This document shows positions 1 through 11,712 of a stretch of 64,000 bases of DNA, piece by piece. The position numbers were made by a program, and so were the translations under genes. Below the pieces are notes generated by a model. The model ran no database searches and was not told the DNA's origin. It worked only from the letters and a program-made list of their open reading frames with translations. Location of the stretch: assembly GCA_940337035.1 (NCBI GenBank), contig OW679202.1, forward strand, positions 15,812,708 to 15,876,707, in the 5' to 3' direction. Position 1 is the stretch's first letter. Every line of letters begins with the position of its first letter. The stretch is from Agriotes lineatus (lineage: Eukaryota > Arthropoda > Insecta > Coleoptera > Elateridae).

Positions 1-77
1 ATCTGATACGCAGACAATTATAAACTTACGTTTTATACTCTTATTAATATAAGTAAGCCAATCCGCAAGCCACCAAG

Positions 78-1490
78 ATGGCATATATCAGTAACAATGC
101 CTATCAGCAGTCAACGCAATCATCCCAACTAACAATGTCTCAGCTGCACATTGGAATCACACCAGTAAATAGCCAGGTAACACCTCAATTACCTGTTACC
201 AATGCTCCCTACCTGCCTAATAATCAACCACTTTTACCTAACATTCAAATCCCAAATACACTATCTCCATTACCTACACAAGCACCTAACATTATGACAT
301 CAATGCAAAAAAATAGCATGGTTACTAATAACTTAACAAATATCATGAGTATGTCTGATTGTGAAAGCGATATTGAATCTTCTTCTACAATACAAAACAA
401 TGAATGGCAAAGTGTGCAAAACAGAAAAAGGAAAAGAATTACAAATCAGTCAATACAGAATAATACAGGTCATGTCTTACAAGATAATAGATACTCGGTC
501 CTCTCTACTCCTGATGATGCTGCTGATAACACAGAAAATACACAACAAATTAAAATATCAAAACCACCACCAATATTTGTACAGGGAGTCAAGGACTACA
601 ATGGAATGATCAAAGCGTTATCAGCTGTCGCCGAAATGGAACAATACAAAACAAAAAGAATGGCCGGCAATGTAGTTAAGATAACTGCTAATACTCCTGA
701 CACATATCGTAAACTGATCACACATATGAAGAATTCTAAAGTAGTATATCACACATATCAGATGAAAGAAAATAAAGCATACCGAGTTGTCATCCGCAAT
801 TTACACCACACCGTACCCACTGAAGAAATAGCAAAATCGTTAGAAGAGAAAGGATTCAAAGTGAGATCTATCACAAATATTAAGCATCGAATTGAGAAAA
901 CCCCTCTGCCAATGTTCTTCGTAGACTTGGAACTTGCAATAAATAACAAAGACATTTACAATCTTCGATTTTTAAATAATCAAGTTGTAAAGGTAGAACC
1001 ACCACACAGAAACACAGTAATTGTACAGTGCATGAGGTGCCAACAATACAATCACACGAAAGCCTATTGTAATCGTCCTTACGTATGTGTAAAATGCTGC
1101 GGCTCTCATAATACCAAAATTTGCAAGAAGCCAAAAGAATCCCCTGCGACGTGCGCTTTATGCGGAGATAATCATCCGGCTAATTATTGAGGTTGTACCG
1201 TACACAAACAATTACAAAACAAATTGAAATCAAACATGCCTTCACAAAATCGATTCATAAATTTAAACATATCACAACATCAACCCCAAAGCAAAACAAC
1301 ACTGCAATCATCACATACCCAGCGCACATATAGTCAAGCCCTACAGGGAGAACCGGAGCAAGTTCAAAATCAGAATATAACATTACAAAAGTTTCTTGAA
1401 GAATTTAAAATCATGTTTAATCAACTTATGCAACAAAACAACATGGTAATAAATATGTTGTCCACAGTTATAAGCAAATTTGTCCGTTAA
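78..1490 (+). pseudogene. Jockey ORF1 (gag-like RNA-binding protein), one nonsense codon
   Basis: The N-terminal part is rich in Gln, Asn, Thr and Pro and probably disordered. A basic patch (NRKRKR) sits near residue 115, followed by a central fold and a C-terminal zinc-knuckle region with CX2CX4HX4C and CX2CX3HX4C motifs and the start of a third (CALCGDNH). The frame is cut by TGA at 1188-1190 inside the third knuckle and then stays open in the same frame to TAA at 1488-1490. A single C-to-T change from CGA would explain the stop. The tail after the stop is again Gln/Asn-rich. ORF1 proteins of this family bind the element RNA for retrotransposition. The start at 78 is the first ATG in frame. 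Confidence 0.85.
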
Positions 1491-1741
1491 TGTCTAAATC
1501 ATTACGAATATCCCTATGGAATGCAAACGGCATTCAGTCAAAAATAAATGAAATTCAGTCATTTCTAAAATTAAACAATATAGATATATTTCTTATATCA
1601 GAAACACACTTCACCGACAAATCTTATTTGAGGATACCTTATTATACTTGCTATCATACAGAACATCCTGACGGAACAGCGCACGGCGGCACCGCTATTT
1701 TGATAAGGAGCTCAATTGTTCATTATGAATTAGACAAATAT
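1490..1741 (+). pseudogene. Jockey ORF2, part 1: start of AP endonuclease domain
   Basis: ORF2 begins with ATG at 1490, overlapping the ORF1 stop as TAATG. The first 84 codons hold the endonuclease N-terminus, with the metal-site Asn in SLWNANGIQ and the Glu of ISETHF. The frame stops making sense at the 5' border of the gypsy insertion and resumes at 10217. The stretch after 1741 in the nominal ORF is LTR sequence, not protein. Confidence 0.88.
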
Positions 1742-3153
1742 TGTAACGGTGCACACCCTGGTTACCTGTTGCTTGTTTATAGGCCTACGTTGTGTGATTT
1801 TTTACGGTTTTCGGCGGGTGCTTTGACGACAGTTACAGTTATTTTAACTAGGCTTCCGTATTTACTGTTTTCACTCCGTTCGTATAGGGGCTGGCGACCT
1901 CCAGCTTTTACACCAAAGAAAACAACAACCTGTCAAGCGATGGTTATTTATTAGGACAAAGTAAACAGTACTCTGCGCTTACAATTATTTGCCTAACGCC
2001 AATGGGCCATTTGCCGGCCGTAAACTTGTTACGAAGGGCCTGGTGGTGTTAGTGAGATAGTAGAGAGACAAGAAGTTGTTAAGCAACGCCGACCTGCAAA
2101 CAAGGCCAAAGAGGAGGCCTTGCTGTGCCAGTTTGCGGGCTAACGAGAGGAGTAAAGACAAAGAGTTGTTAAGCAACGCCCACCTGCAAACAAAGCCCAA
2201 AGGAGAGGCCTTGCTGTGCCAGTTGGTGTGCTAGCGAGTGAAGTAAAGACAAAGAGTGGTTACACAACGCTCACTTACAAACAAGACCAAAGAGGAGGCC
2301 TTGCCGTGCCAGTTTGCGTGCTAACGAGAGAAGTAAAGACAAGAGTTGGTGCCTAACGTTCACCGATTAACAAAAGTCCGAGCTGGCCTTCGCAATACCA
2401 GTGGCGCTACACCAAATAGAGTAAGGTGTTAATTAAGTGCGGAGTTGTCGTAATGTTGTTTTGTGTTACTAGTCGAACTAGCATCGGCCCCAGGCTTCGT
2501 GCTTCTTCTGCTACCCTTTCCTTCTGTGCTGAGTGTTTTATGCAATCTTCCGCGGCCCCTCCATCCGTTGTCCTGGGCGCTCCGCCAATGAGAAATAAAT
2601 TCTGGATTTCGTAGCTATAAGGCGCGATTTTAATTGGTTATTTTCCTTCCAAAACTCACGACGGCCCTTAATTCTTTCTGTTGTGGTTTTAAATGCTTCT
2701 CACGACCCCCTTGACATGTGTTTCCTTTGTCCGAAAACGTACACTCATAAATTTCACGAACTAATTTAGTCGGCGGTTTCTAAGTTTTTTGACCCTTAAG
2801 TTTGCCTCGAACCCCGGGTCATAAATCTAATATAGGAATTTTCGATTATGGGCCCGGGGCGTGATCAACAGCTGTGAAGGAATTGTGTTACAACTTGCAA
2901 AACAAAACGAAAGCTTCCGCTATGTCATATAATTCCAACTAATTTTATACATAAAAGATATCTATAAACTACGGATTATTATTATCCTAGAACTAAAAAA
3001 TGCCTGAAATAAAATGAATGTCTTTCCTAAATAAAATGCATGGAATAAAATAAAGGTCTCCTAAATAAAATGCCTGAAATAAAACAAACGTACTTCCTAA
3101 AATAAGCTAGATAAAATTTTAAATAAAGTGTCTGTAAATACGCGACCCTCACA
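1742..3153 (-). repeat. 3' LTR of the gypsy element
   Basis: This 1412-bp repeat matches 8801-10212 along its whole length with scattered single-base differences. It holds a tandem array of about 90-bp units and, at 2985-3140, an AT-rich series of AATAAA-like blocks (AATAAAATG repeated). Short ORFs inside it are present in both LTRs and look incidental. Confidence 0.95.
2063..2360. repeat. about 90-bp tandem repeat inside the left LTR
   Basis: About three and a half imperfect units carry AGCAACGCC, ACCTGCAAACAA and GTGCCAGTT. The AAGCAACGCC core starts at 2081, 2171 and (variant) 2262, a 90-91 bp spacing. The same array is in the right LTR. Confidence 0.85.
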
Positions 3154-3165
3154 GTCTCCCCTAAA
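3154..3165 (-). promoter_or_regulatory. polypurine tract before the 3' LTR
   Basis: On the - strand the bases just before the LTR read TTTAGGGGAGAC, a short purine run in the position of the plus-strand primer. Confidence 0.7.
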
Positions 3166-3300
3166 GGTTTTTGTGGGGCCTCGCAGAGTTCACCACGGAA
3201 ACTTTTATTGTTGGGTCGCGTACCTCAACAATGCGCACTTCACTGCACTATGCTGGCCTGTGGGCGCCGGCGTTTCTTCCTACACCGCTGTATGAAGCGC

Positions 3301-6300
3301 TTACGGGCTAGGCGCCTTGGTGTGGCACCCCGTGCTGTTGGTGCCGTCGGTTTTTCGTAGGACCGTCTGGGCTGTGCGTCTTGCCCCACGTCCGGGTTGT
3401 CCCTGCTGGTGCCGTCCGGCTTCGGGTTCCCGTCGCCGCTGTCCGTCCTGTGTCGCTAACCTTGGCTCTGCTCCCAGCCTCTGGGTTGTTGTACTCTCCG
3501 TCGGTGGTGGTCTTGGCTGCTCTTGCTGCTTTATACCGGGGCCTCCCGTGCTACCCTGGGGTCGTAGTCCCATCACCAGGGCGTTGCTTGGCCTACTCGG
3601 GGGTCTCTTCGCCGGTGGCAGGCCCGTTTTGGCACACGCTTTTCGTGATCCTGGTTTTGGCTCGCTTGTCGTATTTTTGTAAGCGTCCTCCGCCATCCTA
3701 GCGGCAAGGCCCCCTGGGGTAGGTGGCCTACTTTCAGCAAACAGTACCCCCCAGTCGAGGACGTTATCGTGGCTCCCCCATTCGTCGACCAGGTGCTGGA
3801 CCTCCATGGCGATGCTAAGGGCCGCAGGCTTATCCTCCTTATCGGTAAGGGCTTCACCCAAGGTACCCTGCGGAGGGCACTTGACTCGACACTGACCTGG
3901 AGCCGACTGTTCTGAGGGCCAAGCGGCCGCAAGCTCGTATCTGGGCTTGCCATAAATTAACAGGTTGACAGCCCTTGCAGCCAGGACGGCGTTCGTGTAG
4001 AACCGTTTGAGGTTTTTCACGTTATACGATCCCTTCTTATGACCGCTCTCGATGTGTACTATGGTGTAAACATTGTTACCCAAGTCGCGCGATACTTTGA
4101 ATGGACCCTCATATAACAAGTGGAATTTGGCCGTTACTTTCTTATTGCTATTTGAAATTGGGTTAGACTTGAGCAGTACCAAATCTCCCTCAGCAAAACG
4201 AATGTCCTTGGACTTTTTATTGAATACTTTTCTCCGCATTTCCGCGCTGCTCAGCAAGTTTTTCCTGGCTGCTTCATGTATTTGATTCAATGTCAGCTCG
4301 CGGCGCCGTGGAAGGAACCTCCTGAGTAGGCGGTCCAGTTGCAGCTGTGGTTGTTTCCCGTGTATGACCTCGTATGGTGAATAGCCAGTGCTAAAATGCG
4401 GCGCGGCATTAAAGCAACTTTCAATGTTTTTCAACTGCCAGGCCCAAGTAGTGTGTTTTTGGTGGCAGTAAGCGCGGAACATGCGGCCAAGCTCCCTATT
4501 CACGCGTTCGACCGGGTTAGAAGCCGGGTGCCTTATCGAGGAATGTGTAGTCCTAATACCCGCCTGTTGCAATCGATCATACCATTTACGTGAGGTGAAC
4601 TGTGAACCATGGTCGGTTAGGATCGTTGCGGGTTTTATTACTTGGGAGAATTGTTCCAATATGCATTTGGCAGCTGCTCTCGAGGTGGCACGGCGTAGGG
4701 CCTACAGTGCCACATATTTGGAAAATACATCGAGTACCACTAGTATGAAGGTGGCGCCTCCCCGACTCGTGGGCAACGGTCCATAGAAATCGGCGGTCAC
4801 GAGTTCCCCAACTCGGCTCGCCATCACTGGGTTCATCAAGCCGCGTGTGATCTGGTTGTTACACTTCGTCTTTTGGCACAGGTCGCATGTTGCAATGACC
4901 CTCCGGACATCACGATACATGCCCTTCCAGTAGAAGGTCCCTTTGATAGCGGCAAAGACTTTTCCTGCGCCGAAATGCCCAAATTCTTGGTGGTGTTACA
5001 GCACGAGGTCGCGCACCATTGCTCTTGGGATCGCCAGCCTTTCAGAACTATTCTGTTCAATTTGATACATCAGCACGTCGTTCACAATCTTGAATTGTCG
5101 TGCCTTCCGTGCCATGGCTGTATTCTCCTCAAGGTGGGAATTTTCTAGGGCCTGCCAAATTTTCTCCAGTTCCGGGTCTTGTTTTTGTAACGCTTTTAAA
5201 TGGCCCAGCTTTTTGCCCACATCCTTGCAGTATTGTGTCTGGAATGCGGCAATGATGGGTTCCCTTAATTCTTGTATGCCTACGCCGGCTCCAGTGGTGG
5301 GGAATAGGGATAATACATCTGCAGCAATATTATCCTTGCCCTTTACATATTCGATCTCGTAGTTAAACTGGTCCAGTATTAGGATCCATCTGGTTAAGCG
5401 GTCATTGAGTAGCCGGCATTGTCGCAAAAACTCCAGCGCCTTATGGTCGGTTCGGATGATAAATCTTGACGCCACTAAGTACGTCCGAAATTTTTTTAAT
5501 GAAAAAATAAACGCGAGCAGTTCCCTCTCGGTCGTCGTATACCTGCGCTCGGCGTCGTTCAGGGAGCGGCTGGCAAACGCGATTACCCCCTTTTTGCCAT
5601 CATCTGACAGCTGGTAGAGTTCTGCCCCGAGCCCGTACCCAGACGCATCTGTCTGCAAGTAGAAGGGCAGGTCCGGCCTAGGATGTGTCAGCATCACAGA
5701 GTCTAAAAACATTTTTTTCACACGGCCGAACGTCTCGTTCTCGGCGTCCCCCCAGCGCCATTTGGCGTCCTTCTTCAGCAACTGCGTCAGTCCGCGGGTG
5801 GTGTCGCTGTATGCTTGTGAAAAGTGGCGGTAGTAGTTGCAGAGCCCGAGGAACGCCCGCAGTTATTTTTGCTTTCGTGGCGCCGGGAAGTCCATAATGG
5901 CTTGTATCTTTTCAGGGTCGAGCCTCACTCCGCTCGTCGTCAGCAGATGTCCCAGAAACTTAGTTTCAGTTTGGATGAAGTTGGACTTAGCGAGATTGAT
6001 TGTTAGCCCAGCCGCCTGTAGGCGTTGCAGTACCCGTCGTAGGTGCCCCATATGGTCTTCAAAGTTGGGAGACGCAATCAATAGGTCATCTATGTAGTTC
6101 ACCGCAAATTCGCGCACCTCGGGGCCTAAGATGACGTCCATCGCTCTCGAAAAGCTGCCCACAGCTGTTTTTAAACCGAAGGGTAACACGTTGAAAACGA
6201 ACGTCCGGCCATTGTATAGGAACGCTGTGTACGGCTTCGAAGCTTCAGTGAGGGGGATTTGATAATAACTGGAACGCAGATCAATAGAAGTCATGAATTT

Positions 6301-7746
6301 GACTCCATGAAATCGCTGTAGTAGTTCTTCAGCTGGTGGCGGCGTTTCGCAGTTCGCCACCATCCGTTCATTTAGCAGACGCGCATCTAGACATATTCTG
6401 ACTTCCTTATTTTTTTTTTTGACTACCGTCAGCGGGCTGCAAAACGGCGATGCGGCTCTCTGAATAATGCCTAGTTCTAACATTTCCTGTATGGCTGTTT
6501 CCACTGCTGGCCTAAGCGAAAATGGAACTGGATAAGGCCTTTTCACAAAAGGTGTTTTGTCGTGCATTTTAATGGCATGCTCATACAGTCGTGTTAGCCC
6601 CGGCCGTCGGGAAAACACAGGACGGAAGTCCATAAGTGTTTCCAGCAACTTGTCCTTTTGTTGTTCGTCCAAGGGCGCCCTTGCTACAGCCTCTCTTAAC
6701 GCCTCCCCAGTTTCAAGCGCAGCATGTGTAGTAGATACGCTAGGTGCTGTTATTGCCGCTGCGTGGGCCACGCATTCGTCGCCATTTGGGACTATTGTTC
6801 TGAAATGGACTTGTAGCACGTGGTTCGAGCTCTCCAATAAACTAATCGTCCGTTTATGAAAGTCGATGACGGCGGAGTGCCTGGCCAACCAATCCGCCCC
6901 CAGTATCATCGGTTTAATTAAATTTTTCACTATCAAACAGGGGATGTGAATTCGCCTCTCTTGAATCTCCACGGACAGCAGCACTTGCAGCTTCACGGGG
7001 CTAGTAGGCTTCCCCACCGCACCTCGCAATTGTAACGAGGGTACTGGCAAAGAATTTATATGTGGCGCGGCCGCTTCGATAAGCGCCCATTCATTTTCAG
7101 CTAAACAGGTGATTTCGCTCCCAGTATCGACGAGGGCTCCAATGTTTTTCCCATCAGGCAGTAAAACTGTGATTTCCGGCAACGGTCGTGAATCGGTTCT
7201 GGCACCGTTTTCCAAAGAGGTTGCCTGTCGATGTACTGATAATATATCGGCAGTTGGGCCTACGACAGTACCTCCCAAGGAGCCCTCACACGCCGCCACT
7301 GGTTTGCATTTTTCCTGTAGGCCTTTAACTGTTAAATTCTCCTGAGCGCGGCCCGCGTTAAGTGGCTTATTATAACTACAGAAGGGCCGGCCGCTCCTGG
7401 ATACGTCCCTGTAGCGGTCCTTTGCTTCGACTGCAGCTGGAAATTTAAGCGCCATCCTGATCGGTCCGAGTTTTATGGCGGCGCCTGAAAACAGTAGCGC
7501 ATTCCTGTGCGCCCTTAGTGGACCGCTCCGGCGAAGCGATTTAGTCCCGCTCCGCCCGCTTCGGGTTTCCCGGCCGCTGACCCTGGGTGGCATGTGCTTG
7601 TGTAATGGGGCTTCGCGACAGGTCGGTCCTTGACCATCTTGTTGCAGGCCGCGGGCGTCGACCTTGTCGACTTGAAAGTTGTTGCCAAAGTCCAAAACCG
7701 GGCTTATGGTAAGGGCTCGCGGCTGGTGGCCCAATTTCGATAGCAT
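3301..7746 (-). pseudogene. gypsy pol (protease, RT, RNase H, integrase), three nonsense codons
   Basis: One reading frame runs the whole length but is cut by stops at 5863-5865, 4996-4998 and 4702-4704. Counting from 7746, the aspartic protease triad DTG is at residues 207-209 and the reverse transcriptase catalytic YIDD at 551-554, with KFMTSIDLRSSYYQIPL before it. After the first stop comes RNase H (LQTDASGYGLGAEL; TTERELLAFIF). The second stop lies at the edge of the integrase zinc region (HH then CDLC). The integrase core shows ADFYGPLP, LTDHGSQF and NPVERVNRELG, and a GPF-type domain follows. A Pro/Arg-rich tail of about 200 residues ends at 3301. All stops are point changes; no frameshift was found. 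The copy is dead for Pol unless other copies help it. Confidence 0.9.
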
Positions 7747-8737
7747 TTACATCACGCGCGTTCCGATAGCGGCTAGTGTTTGGACATGCAGTAGGGCGGC
7801 CATCTTTAATTGCGTCTTGCCTACGCAGGAATTCGGCAGTTTCAGCTATGTTTCGGCCTGCCTGCAATTGGTAGAGAGCGCGTATAGGCTCCGGAAAATG
7901 GCGCATGATGTCGGCCGCTAACATTGCTTCGGCGACCGGTGGTATCATACGACGCGCTTGGCTAACAAAGTAGGCAAAATGTGCTAGCATTGTTCGTTTT
8001 CCACTGGGATCCCAGCGCGAGGTACTGATCTGATTTCGAATTTTGCGTTGCTCTCGTTCGCCCCCGAACGTGTTCAGGAAGTCACGCCTGAAATCTTCGA
8101 AAGTATCCCAGCTGTCTGCATACAGTGCCTGCCAAAAGCGGGCGCCGCCCCGCAGACATTCGAGCGCCAACTGCAGCTGCTCCTGCCCGTTTAATTTCAG
8201 ACGCCTGCAATAAATTTGCAGTTCGTCTAGGAAGTCGAGGGGGTTCTTGGAAATGTTGTCGCTAAATACGGTCTTCTCGGGAAGCGTCGCCAACAGCAGT
8301 GAGCGTTCCCAGGCATACGCCGGGACTTCCGCACACGCTGCAGTGGCGTTATTCGTCATATGCGGCTCCTTGACATTATTTTGCTTCTCGGGCTGGCTTT
8401 GTTGTACTATGTTCGCGCCAGTCAGACTAGTACTGGCGCTTTCTTGATTCCCCCTCGTATGTGAGGCGGCTGTGCTGCAACCGGAGCCCTCCGCGGCCTT
8501 TATTTCATTTAAAGAGCTCATCACTTCGGTCATGAATTCATTTAAATTTTGATTTTTTTCTTGTTCCAAGGCGCTTTGGGCCCGGCTCCAATGAAAAAAC
8601 CAAGTCGGCACCAATAGTGTTTCCGGCGTCGGTACTTCATGTTCCTCCATTTCAGCACTTTCGCCGGCTGTATCGGCCGGCAATATATCTGGCTCGATAT
8701 CTCGCGCCTCCAAGTTTCCATCGGCACTATTTGACAT
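7541..8737 (-). CDS. gypsy gag protein
   Basis: This is an intact reading frame of about 398 residues from ATG at 8737 (MSNSADGN); the frame also opens at 8815, in the LTR. The N-terminal third is acidic and low complexity. The middle has the retrotransposon gag fold: PLDFLDELQIYCRRLKLN, then LALECLRGGARFWQALY and WDTFEDFRRDFLNTFGG, typical of the capsid region. The C-terminus is basic and no CCHC knuckle is visible. It overlaps the start of pol by about 200 bases in a different frame, so Pol would need a frameshift (+1 or equivalent) or a separate start. Gag forms the particle that packages element RNA. Confidence 0.85.
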   Translation of the reverse strand: MSNSADGNLEARDIEPDILPADTAGESAEMEEHEVPTPETLLVPTWFFHWSRAQSALEQEKNQNLNEFMTEVMSSLNEIKAAEGSGCSTAASHTRGNQESASTSLTGANIVQQSQPEKQNNVKEPHMTNNATAACAEVPAYAWERSLLLATLPEKTVFSDNISKNPLDFLDELQIYCRRLKLNGQEQLQLALECLRGGARFWQALYADSWDTFEDFRRDFLNTFGGEREQRKIRNQISTSRWDPSGKRTMLAHFAYFVSQARRMIPPVAEAMLAADIMRHFPEPIRALYQLQAGRNIAETAEFLRRQDAIKDGRPTACPNTSRYRNARDVNAIEIGPPAASPYHKPGFGLWQQLSSRQGRRPRPATRWSRTDLSRSPITQAHATQGQRPGNPKRAERD

Positions 8738-8776
8738 TGTTGATTTCAGCTTTCGGCCCCCTGTTATTACTCCCCT

Positions 8777-8794
8777 ATCCTGGTCACGGCACCA
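8777..8794 (-). promoter_or_regulatory. primer-binding site, tRNA-His type
   Basis: The 18-nt - strand sequence TGGTGCCGTGACCAGGAT lies six bases inside the 5' LTR. Its complement ends TCACGGCACCA, which fits the 3' end of an insect tRNA-His (acceptor stem GCCGTGA). The tRNA assignment rests on recalled tRNA-His sequence. Confidence 0.75.
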
Positions 8795-8800
8795 CTTTTC

Positions 8801-10212
8801 TGTAACGGTGCACACCCTGGTTACCTGTTGCTTGTTTATAGGCCTACGTTGTGTGATTTTTTACGGTTTTCGGCGGGTGCTTCGACGACAGTTACAGTTA
8901 TTTTAACTAGGCTTCCGTATTTACTGTTTTCACTCCGTTCGTATAGGGGCTGGCGACCTCCAGCTTTTACACCAAAGAAAACAACAACCTGTCAAGCGAT
9001 GGTTATTTATTAGGACAAAGTAAACAGTACTCTGCGCTTACAATTATTTGCCTAACGCCAATGGGCCGTTTGCCGGCCGTAAACTTGTTACGAAGGGCCT
9101 GGTGGTGTTAGTGAGATAGTAGAGAGACAAGAAGTTGTTAAGCAACGCCGACCTGCAAACAAGGCCAAAGAGGAGCCCTTGCTGTGCCAGTTTGCGTGCT
9201 AACGAGAGAAGTAAAGACAAAGAGTTGTTAAGCAACGCCCACCTGCAAACAAGGCCCAAAGGAGAGGCCTTGCTGTGCCAGTTGGTGTGCTAGCGAGTGA
9301 AGTAAAGACAAAGAGTGGTTACACAACGCTCACTTACAAACAAGACCAAAGAGGAGGCCTTGCCGTGCCAGTTTGCGTGCTAACGAGAGAAGTAAAGACA
9401 AGAGTTGGTGCCTAACGTTCACCGATTAACGAAAGTCCGAGCTGGCCTTTGCAATACCAGTGGCGCTACACCAAATAGAGTAAGGTGTTAATTAAGTGCG
9501 GAGTTGTCGTGATGTTGTTTTGTGTTACTAGTCGAACTAGCATCGGCCCCAGGCTTCGTGCTTCTTCTGCTACCCTTTCCTTCTGTGCTGAGTGTTTTAT
9601 GCAATCTTCCGCGGCCCCTCCATCCGTTGTCCTGGGCGCTCCGCCAATGAGAAGTAAATTCTGGATTTCGTGGCTATAAGGCGCGATTTTAATTGGTTAT
9701 TTTCCTTCCAAAACTCACGACGGCCCTTAATCCTTTCTGTTGTGGTTTTAAATGCTTCTCACGACCCCCTTGACATGTGTTTTCTTTGACCGAAAACGTA
9801 CACTCATAAATTTCACGAACTAATTTAGTCGGCGGTTTCTAAGCTTTTTGACCCTTAAGTTTGCCTCGAACCCCGGGTCATAAATCTAATATAGGAATTT
9901 TCGATTATGGGCCCGGGGCGCGATCAACAGCTGTGAAGGAGTTGTGTTACAACTTGCAAAACAAAACGAAAGCTTCCGTTATGTCATATAATTCCAACTA
10001 ATTTTATACATAAAAGATATCTATAAACTACGGATTATCATTATCCTAGAACTAAAAAATGCCTGAAATAAAATGAATGTCTTTCCTAAATAAAATGCCT
10101 GGAATAAAATAAAGGTCTCCTAAATAAAATGCCTGAAATAAAACAAACGTACTTCCTAAAATAAGCTAGATAAAATTTTAAATAAAGTGTCTGTAAATAC
10201 GCGACCCTCACA
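8801..10212 (-). repeat. 5' LTR of the gypsy element
   Basis: This is the promoter-side LTR for the - strand gag-pol. It is equal in length to the left LTR. The primer-binding site follows six bases downstream on the - strand, which fixes the orientation. The first in-frame ATG of the gag ORF (8815) lies inside the LTR edge; a later ATG at 8737 is the better start. Confidence 0.95.
9122..9419. repeat. about 90-bp tandem repeat inside the right LTR
   Basis: This is the same array as at 2063-2360, with a few base changes. Because both LTRs have the same unit number, the array existed before this insertion. Confidence 0.85.
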
Positions 10213-10216
10213 ATAT

Positions 10217-11712
10217 GAAGAACCATTTCTACAAGCAACGACAATTCAAGTTTGTAAATTACCAAATCCAATCACAATATCTGTTGCCTACTGCCCACCT
10301 AGACATAAAATTACCAAAGACGGCCTCAAACCATTCTTTCAGTCACTTGGCAGCAATTTTATATGCGGTGGTGACTACAACTGTAAACATACCTACTGGG
10401 GATCACGATTAATTACCACCAGGAGCCGTGCGCTATATGATCTATCAACTGGAGAGCCCACATATTGGCCAACGGACCGAGATAAAATACCCGTCTTACT
10501 GGATTTCTTTGTCACACATGGTATTTCATCCAGCTATATGGACATAGTTAGTAACCTTGATTTATCATCTGACCATACACCAATTATAGCTACAATAAGC
10601 ACCACAATTATTAAAAGATCGCCCAGACCGTCACTGTTCAACATTAAAACAGACTGGGAAGCATATAGAGGTCTTCTGGATGAAAATTTACAAACCAGTA
10701 TTAGTCTACATACCCGGCATGAAATAGAGGAAGCCACAAATCTCTTTATTATAACTGTGCAAAATGCAGCTTGGAATTCAACGCCTACGATTACAAATGC
10801 GATACGAGAAGATACAAATGTCCCAAATGAAATACTTGAGCTAATACGACAGAAGCGTAGAGCAAGATCCAAATGGCACAGAACGCGCAATCCTGCTGAT
10901 AAAACGATCTGTAATAGGTTAGCGAACAACATCAAAAATAAACTAAAAATGTTAAAGCAAGAAACTTTCCAACACTATTTAACTACACTGTCCCGCGCAG
11001 ATAACAGTATCTGGAAAATTTCTAAAGCAAATAAGAGGCCACAAGTTGCCAATCCACCTTTAAGAAAACCAAATAATGAATGGGCCAGAGCAGACCAAGA
11101 AAAAGCAGATTTATTCGCCCAACATCTTGCTGATGTCTTTACTCCCCATTCAAATGTACTTGACGATGAGATACAAAGCTTCCTCCAGGCGCCACTACAA
11201 ATGTCATTACCTATCAAAAGTTTTACTTATACAGAAGTACTTGAGGAAATTCGACATCTACACAAAAAGAAGGCCCCCGGTTTTGACTTAATAACGGGGA
11301 ACGTGCTTGATGAATTACCTAAAAGCAGCATAGTGTTTTTACGAAATCTTTTTAATTCCATCTTACGTCTTCAGTACTGGCCATCAACGCTAAAATTTGC
11401 CCAAATCATTTTAATATTGAAACCCGGCAAACCTGCTGAGGAAGTTACGTCTTACCGGCCAATAAGTTTATTGCCCATAATGTCTAAACTGTTAGAAAAA
11501 CTGATAATGAGAAGATTACATGTTACAGACATATTGGAAAATTGCATTCCAGACCACCAGTTTGGATTCAGGAGGCATCACTCCACCATTCAACAATGCC
11601 ATCGAGTTGTAAACGTTATCAGTACGGCTTTTGACTCAAAATCTTACTGTGCAGCAGTATTTATAGATATAAAACAAGCGTTTGATAAAGTGTGGCATGA
11701 TGACCTATTATT
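10217..11712 (+). pseudogene. Jockey ORF2, part 2: rest of endonuclease and first half of reverse transcriptase
   Basis: This continues ORF2 directly after the gypsy element; the codon split at the ATAT target site rejoins in frame. The endonuclease motif GGDYNC and the catalytic SSDHTPI follow, then a linker, then the reverse transcriptase with KKKAPGFDLITGNVL, SYRPISLLPIMSKLLEKLI, DHQFGFRRHHST and DIKQAFDKVWHDDLL, the first catalytic Asp region. The reading runs about 500 codons with no stop. The frame is lost at about 11712, where CR1-like sequence begins; the last few residues and the stop at 11747 belong to that insertion. Confidence 0.9.

Larger units (their letters stand above)
1738..10216 (-). 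mobile_element. Ty3/gypsy LTR retrotransposon with ATAT target duplication
   Basis: A complete gypsy-type element spans 1742-10212, flanked by ATAT at 1738-1741 and 10213-10216. Both LTRs are 1412 bp and begin TGTGAGGG and end CGTTACA when read on the coding (-) strand. Order on the - strand: 5' LTR, primer-binding site, gag, protease, reverse transcriptase, RNase H, integrase, C-terminal extension, polypurine tract, 3' LTR. The LTRs differ at only twenty-odd positions by eye with no length difference, so the insertion is fairly young. Pol nevertheless has three in-frame stops, so this copy cannot make full-length Pol. Confidence 0.95.

Noticed and set aside
3317..3701. Two + strand frames of over 100 residues opposite gypsy pol
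   Set aside because: They are antisense shadows of the GC-rich pol C-terminal extension.
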